In this document: positions 61,166 through 64,000 of the stretch, in pieces | Position numbering within the stretch: position 1 is the stretch's first letter | Layout: every line of letters starts with the position of its first letter | Source: Candidatus Enterococcus leclercqii | Lineage (GTDB): Bacteria > Bacillota > Bacilli > Lactobacillales > Enterococcaceae | Reading direction: 5' to 3' | DNA: 64,000 nucleotides | Assembly (NCBI RefSeq): GCF_009933135.1 | Contig: NZ_MAEH01000009.1 | Location: 1-64,000, forward strand | Position numbers and translations under genes: made by a program | Notes under the pieces: generated by a model | Told to the model about the DNA's origin: nothing | The model's input: only the letters and a program-made list of their open reading frames with translations | Database searches by the model: none

Positions 61166-61275
61166 CTTCAAAAAAATATGCCAACAGCCATTTAAGCTGT
61201 TCTTATGGCAACAATGGTAAAATGGATTCAGAACAGATGCAGCGATCTCTGGGACCGCAAAACGAGGTGAAAAGG

Positions 61276-61953
61276 ATGATCAAACTATTAGTAGTGGAAG
61301 ATGAGCGAACCCTTTCTGAGGACATCAAGGAAATCTTGGCTCCCATCGGTGAAATCACCCAAGCTTATGACGGTGAGGAAGGTTTATATGAGGCGGAAAC
61401 CGGTGTATATGATCTGATTTTGTTAGATTTGATGCTGCCGGAAAAAAATGGCTACCAAGTTTTGGCAGAACTGCGGGGGCAAAATATCCAGACACCTGTT
61501 TTGATCCTGACTGCCAAAGATGGACTGGAAGACAAGGTGACCGGCTTTCAAAAAGGGGCCGATGACTATCTCACCAAACCCTTTTATCGAGAAGAATTGA
61601 CGTTGCGAGTCAAAGCTTTACTGAAACGTTCATTGGGCCTATACGAAGAAAATACCTTAGCCTTTGGTCCCCTCACCTGCAATTTATCCAAAAACGAAGT
61701 GACCTGGCAAAATGAACCACTGCCCATTCAAGGAAAGGAATTTGAGCTTTTGGTCTACTTCATTCAAAACAAAGATGTCATCATCACCAAAGAACAGATT
61801 TTTGACCGAATCTGGGGCTTTGATTCCGAGACCACGCTGACTGTTGTCGAAGTCTATATGAGCCATCTGCGCAAGCACTTAAAGCCCAGCGGAGTGGACA
61901 AGCAGTTCAAAACACTGCGCAATGTCGGCTATATTTTAGAAAGTCTCACGTAA
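61276..61953 (+). CDS. OmpR-family response regulator
   Basis: This 225-aa protein has a receiver domain ([12 protein letters not shown], phosphorylated Asp in [14 protein letters not shown], Lys in [13 protein letters not shown]) and a winged-helix domain ([32 protein letters not shown]...[12 protein letters not shown]). ATG 61276 has GAGGTGA upstream. It is divergent from the Gly/Met-rich permease and precedes its kinase by 75 bp. It is likely the regulator of both units through the CTTAA repeats. Confidence 0.93.
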   Translation: MIKLLVVEDERTLSEDIKEILAPIGEITQAYDGEEGLYEAETGVYDLILLDLMLPEKNGYQVLAELRGQNIQTPVLILTAKDGLEDKVTGFQKGADDYLTKPFYREELTLRVKALLKRSLGLYEENTLAFGPLTCNLSKNEVTWQNEPLPIQGKEFELLVYFIQNKDVIITKEQIFDRIWGFDSETTLTVVEVYMSHLRKHLKPSGVDKQFKTLRNVGYILESLT

Positions 61954-62028
61954 CAGCGAACTCGCGTGTCTTGATGAAATTTTCCCTTCGGTCCTTGTTG
62001 CAGCCTACCTATCAGAGGAGGAACACTT

Positions 62029-63363
62029 TTGACTAATGAACTGTCACGAAAACAACGGTTGCACTTCTTTTTACTGAATGTTGCAGCATTTGCGGCGATC
62101 TTCTTGGCATTAGGTTTTATCATCTTGCAGCTTCTGCAAAGCTCTGCTTATCGACAGACAGATGAATCTTTAAAGCAAATGGCGGAAAATGCTGATCGAA
62201 TCAAAATTGAAATTGACCGGTATCAAGAAGACAACCCTTTTTTAGATCCCGGCACCACCATGCCCCGACCACCCCAATCTCAATCAGGGAATGGCCCCAA
62301 CAACCGTTTCAACTCTCAAGTTGTCTTGTGGTCTGCAGACGGCAAAGTATTGAATAAAGACGTTTTAGGTGCCCGCTTCAATGAGCTGCAAAATCTGAAA
62401 CTGGATACTGAAAAATTGAATGCTGTCACTGAAATCAAGGTTGCCAGCAACGAGAACTCTGGGGCCAAGTTGACTTTCCACTCAATAACAATTTCCTTAC
62501 CAGATGCCGACCACGACGATGTGGCTTATGTTCAGTTTCTGGAAAATACCGATCAAATCGCCGAATCGATGAGTACTTTTCGCACAATCCTGATTTTATG
62601 TATGGTGGTCTTTTGGTTGTTGTCTATTGCCATCAGTTATTTCATCTCCAAACAGAACATGAAACCCGTTTTGGCAGCTTGGCAAAAGCAGCAAGAATTC
62701 GTTGAAAATGCCTCACATGAGCTGCGAACACCCTTGACCATCATTCAGAACTCCCTACAGCGCTTATTCACCAAGCCAAATCGCACCATTTTGGAAGAAT
62801 CTGAAAGCATCGCCCAAGCGCTAAACGAAACCCGCCGACTGAACGGCTTGACCACCGACCTTTTGACCATTGCCCGCAGCGATGCCAATGAGGAAACACT
62901 GGATAGACAGTCTTTCTCGCCGGAAACTTTCATTCATGAATTAATCAAACCCTTTGAAGAAATTGCCCAACTGGAAGACAAACACTTACTGGTGGAAAAT
63001 TTTGCCAAAGTCCCAGTAACAGCCGATGAAGGCAAGATCCATCAACTGCTGGTGATCTTATTGGACAATGCCCTAAAATACACGGTGGCCGGTGATAGAA
63101 TCGTCTTGCAATCTGAAATCTCTGGTGGTGATAACTGGCTTTTGGAAGTCAAAAATTCCGGCCCTTCAATCCCGGATGATGAGAAAAAGCAAATCTTCGA
63201 ACGTTTTCACCGAACCGATCCAGCCCGCGGCAAAGAAACCGGCGGCTACGGTCTGGGTCTGGCGATTGCTAAACAGATTGTTACCGCTCATAAAGGAAAA
63301 ATCACCGTTCACGATTGGCAGCCCCAAGGAGTGAGCTTCCGTATCAAATTGCCAATCAAATAG
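62029..63363 (+). CDS. Sensor histidine kinase (extracytoplasmic-sensing)
   Basis: This 444-aa kinase has helix 1 (about 14-36, FLLNVAAFAAIFLALGFIILQLL), a 150-residue outer sensor domain with a Pro/Gln/Asn-rich patch (PRPPQSQSGNGPNNRF), and helix 2 (about 184-206). The H-box is NASHELRTPLTIIQNSL, the N-box LLVILLDNALKYT, and the G box GGYGLGLAIAKQIV. The start is TTG 62029, with GAGGAGG 7 nt before it. Unlike the first kinase in this window it has a real sensor domain, so it can detect a ligand itself. Confidence 0.92.
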   Translation: MTNELSRKQRLHFFLLNVAAFAAIFLALGFIILQLLQSSAYRQTDESLKQMAENADRIKIEIDRYQEDNPFLDPGTTMPRPPQSQSGNGPNNRFNSQVVLWSADGKVLNKDVLGARFNELQNLKLDTEKLNAVTEIKVASNENSGAKLTFHSITISLPDADHDDVAYVQFLENTDQIAESMSTFRTILILCMVVFWLLSIAISYFISKQNMKPVLAAWQKQQEFVENASHELRTPLTIIQNSLQRLFTKPNRTILEESESIAQALNETRRLNGLTTDLLTIARSDANEETLDRQSFSPETFIHELIKPFEEIAQLEDKHLLVENFAKVPVTADEGKIHQLLVILLDNALKYTVAGDRIVLQSEISGGDNWLLEVKNSGPSIPDDEKKQIFERFHRTDPARGKETGGYGLGLAIAKQIVTAHKGKITVHDWQPQGVSFRIKLPIK

Positions 63364-63464
63364 CTTTTGCCGGCAATCAAAAAGACCGCTTTGTCACTAA
63401 TTCCTAAAAGGAGTTGTGCCAGAGTTCGTAGCAGGCGCATTTCCCTACGAAATAAGAGAAAAAG

Positions 63465-63562
63465 AAAAAGCCAAGTCGCTTCTACTGTTTTTTAGTGGAG
63501 GCGACTTGGCTTTTGAAGTCTCACGTTTGCTATTGTTTGCTTCTGGGGACGATGACTAGACG
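63465..63562 (+). repeat. Intergenic hairpin-plus-tail repeat, copy E
   Basis: The hairpin AAAAAGCCAAGTCGC (63465-63479) with GCGACTTGGCTTTT (63501-63514) is followed by TCTCACGTTTGCTATTGTTT, then GCTTCTGGGGACGATGACT. It lies between the convergent sensor kinase and the oxidoreductase gene. Confidence 0.75.
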
Positions 63563-63586
63563 TTTTTTTGTTCCAGCATAGTCAAT

Positions 63587-64000
63587 TTATTGTTGCCACT
63601 GCTGATAGAGACGGGCTACTTTTTCTACCGTATCAAGCGTCAGCTGATGAGTCATTACCGGACTTTCAATCAATCCTTTTTCTAGGCACTCATTCACATG
63701 AGTGATTTCATAGACAAACTCACTTTGATAAGGGAAAGATAAGACTTCTTCTCCGGTGGCCGTATGAATTGTTGCGGTATCGGTCTTCCAAAAATTGGGA
63801 ATATGAATCTCGCCTTTCGTCCCATACACTGTCATCCCGCTAGGCAGATCCAATTCCACCGTCAAAAAAATATCTGCCAGCACATCTTGCGCCAGCTTTA
63901 GTGAAAGCTCTGTCTGCAGATCACCTTCACCTGCCGGCAAAATGGCATTGCCACTGATTGCGGAAATTTTCCGATCAGTGATGTATTGCATATATTGTAG
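63587..64000 (-). CDS. Gfo/Idh/MocA-family oxidoreductase, C-terminal part (runs off window)
   Basis: The frame is open to the window edge, and the visible 138 codons lack the NAD(P)-binding domain. They show the beta-sheet domain of the family: SGNAILPAGEGDLQTELSLKLAQD, DIFLTVELDLPSGMTVYGTKGEIHIPNFWKTDTATI, FVYEITHVNECLEKGLIESPVMTHQLTLDTVEKVARLYQQW. The TLDTVEKVARLYQQW end is typical of dihydrodiol- or myo-inositol-type dehydrogenases. The substrate is unknown. Confidence 0.8.
   Translation of the reverse strand, partial: LQYMQYITDRKISAISGNAILPAGEGDLQTELSLKLAQDVLADIFLTVELDLPSGMTVYGTKGEIHIPNFWKTDTATIHTATGEEVLSFPYQSEFVYEITHVNECLEKGLIESPVMTHQLTLDTVEKVARLYQQWQQ

Larger units (their letters stand above)
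60939..61275. other. Divergent intergenic region of the second ABC/two-component module
   Basis: It has no gene but is dense in repeats: two CTTAA-N6-CTTAA direct repeats, a 12-bp palindrome GCTGTTAACAGC (61072-61083), and AACAGC...GCTGTT around 61180-61201. It should hold promoters in both directions. Confidence 0.6.

Overview
The window reads as chromosome of a low-to-mid GC Gram-positive coccus, most likely an Enterococcus or a very close relative. The reasons are the housekeeping Ddl and Alr sequences, strong AGGAGG-type ribosome binding sites with frequent TTG and GTG starts, and the order ddl / murF / cshA / acpS / alr / mazF plus adhE / yajC / tgt / queA, which I recall from enterococcal chromosomes. 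The species cannot be fixed from sequence alone.

Layout. 1-329 is the end of an ISL3-type insertion sequence, cut by the window edge. 330-12 kb is core metabolism and translation: Rex-type adhE, a ComN-like protein, yajC, tgt, two paralogous DUF975 membrane proteins, a calcium-type P-ATPase, a non-coding transcription unit with a CcpA site, queA and a glyoxalase-fold protein. 13.5-18.8 kb is an osmotic and potassium block: an OpuC-type compatible-solute ABC transporter and a KimA-type potassium importer. 19-27 kb holds HAD phosphatases, a YhgE/Pip membrane protein, two unknowns and an Mga-like regulator. 27.4-50.4 kb is the cell-wall and translation cluster mazF-alr-acpS-cshA-murF-ddl on the minus strand, opened by two blocks. 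One carries a class I lysyl-tRNA synthetase, an FtsX-type ABC transporter with its two-component system, and a P-loop kinase. The other carries a MarR/MFS efflux pair and a mannose-family PTS with a GH13 glucosidase and a LacI repressor. 50.7-57.7 kb has an ABC1-family kinase and then a complete six-gene rnfCDGEAB operon. 57.9-63.4 kb has a YaiI/YqxD-family protein and a second ABC transporter, divergent from its own two-component system. The last gene is a partial Gfo/Idh/MocA oxidoreductase.

How it works together. Several blocks are self-contained regulatory modules whose DNA sites can be read: Rex palindromes around the adhE promoter, twin LacI palindromes in front of the PTS operon, a direct repeat over the MFS promoter, CTTAA-N6-CTTAA pairs between the second ABC permease and its response regulator, and a nested palindrome between lysS1 and the first ABC transporter. 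AdhE and Rnf both act on the NADH pool, one by fermentation and one by ferredoxin-linked ion pumping.

The most interesting items are the Rnf operon, which is not usual equipment for lactic acid bacteria; a family of five intergenic repeats, each a terminator hairpin joined to a conserved tail; a CcpA-controlled transcription unit at 10.3-10.7 kb without an intact gene; and a roughly 400-nt structured cshA leader with mutually exclusive hairpins. No tRNA, rRNA or CRISPR was recognised.
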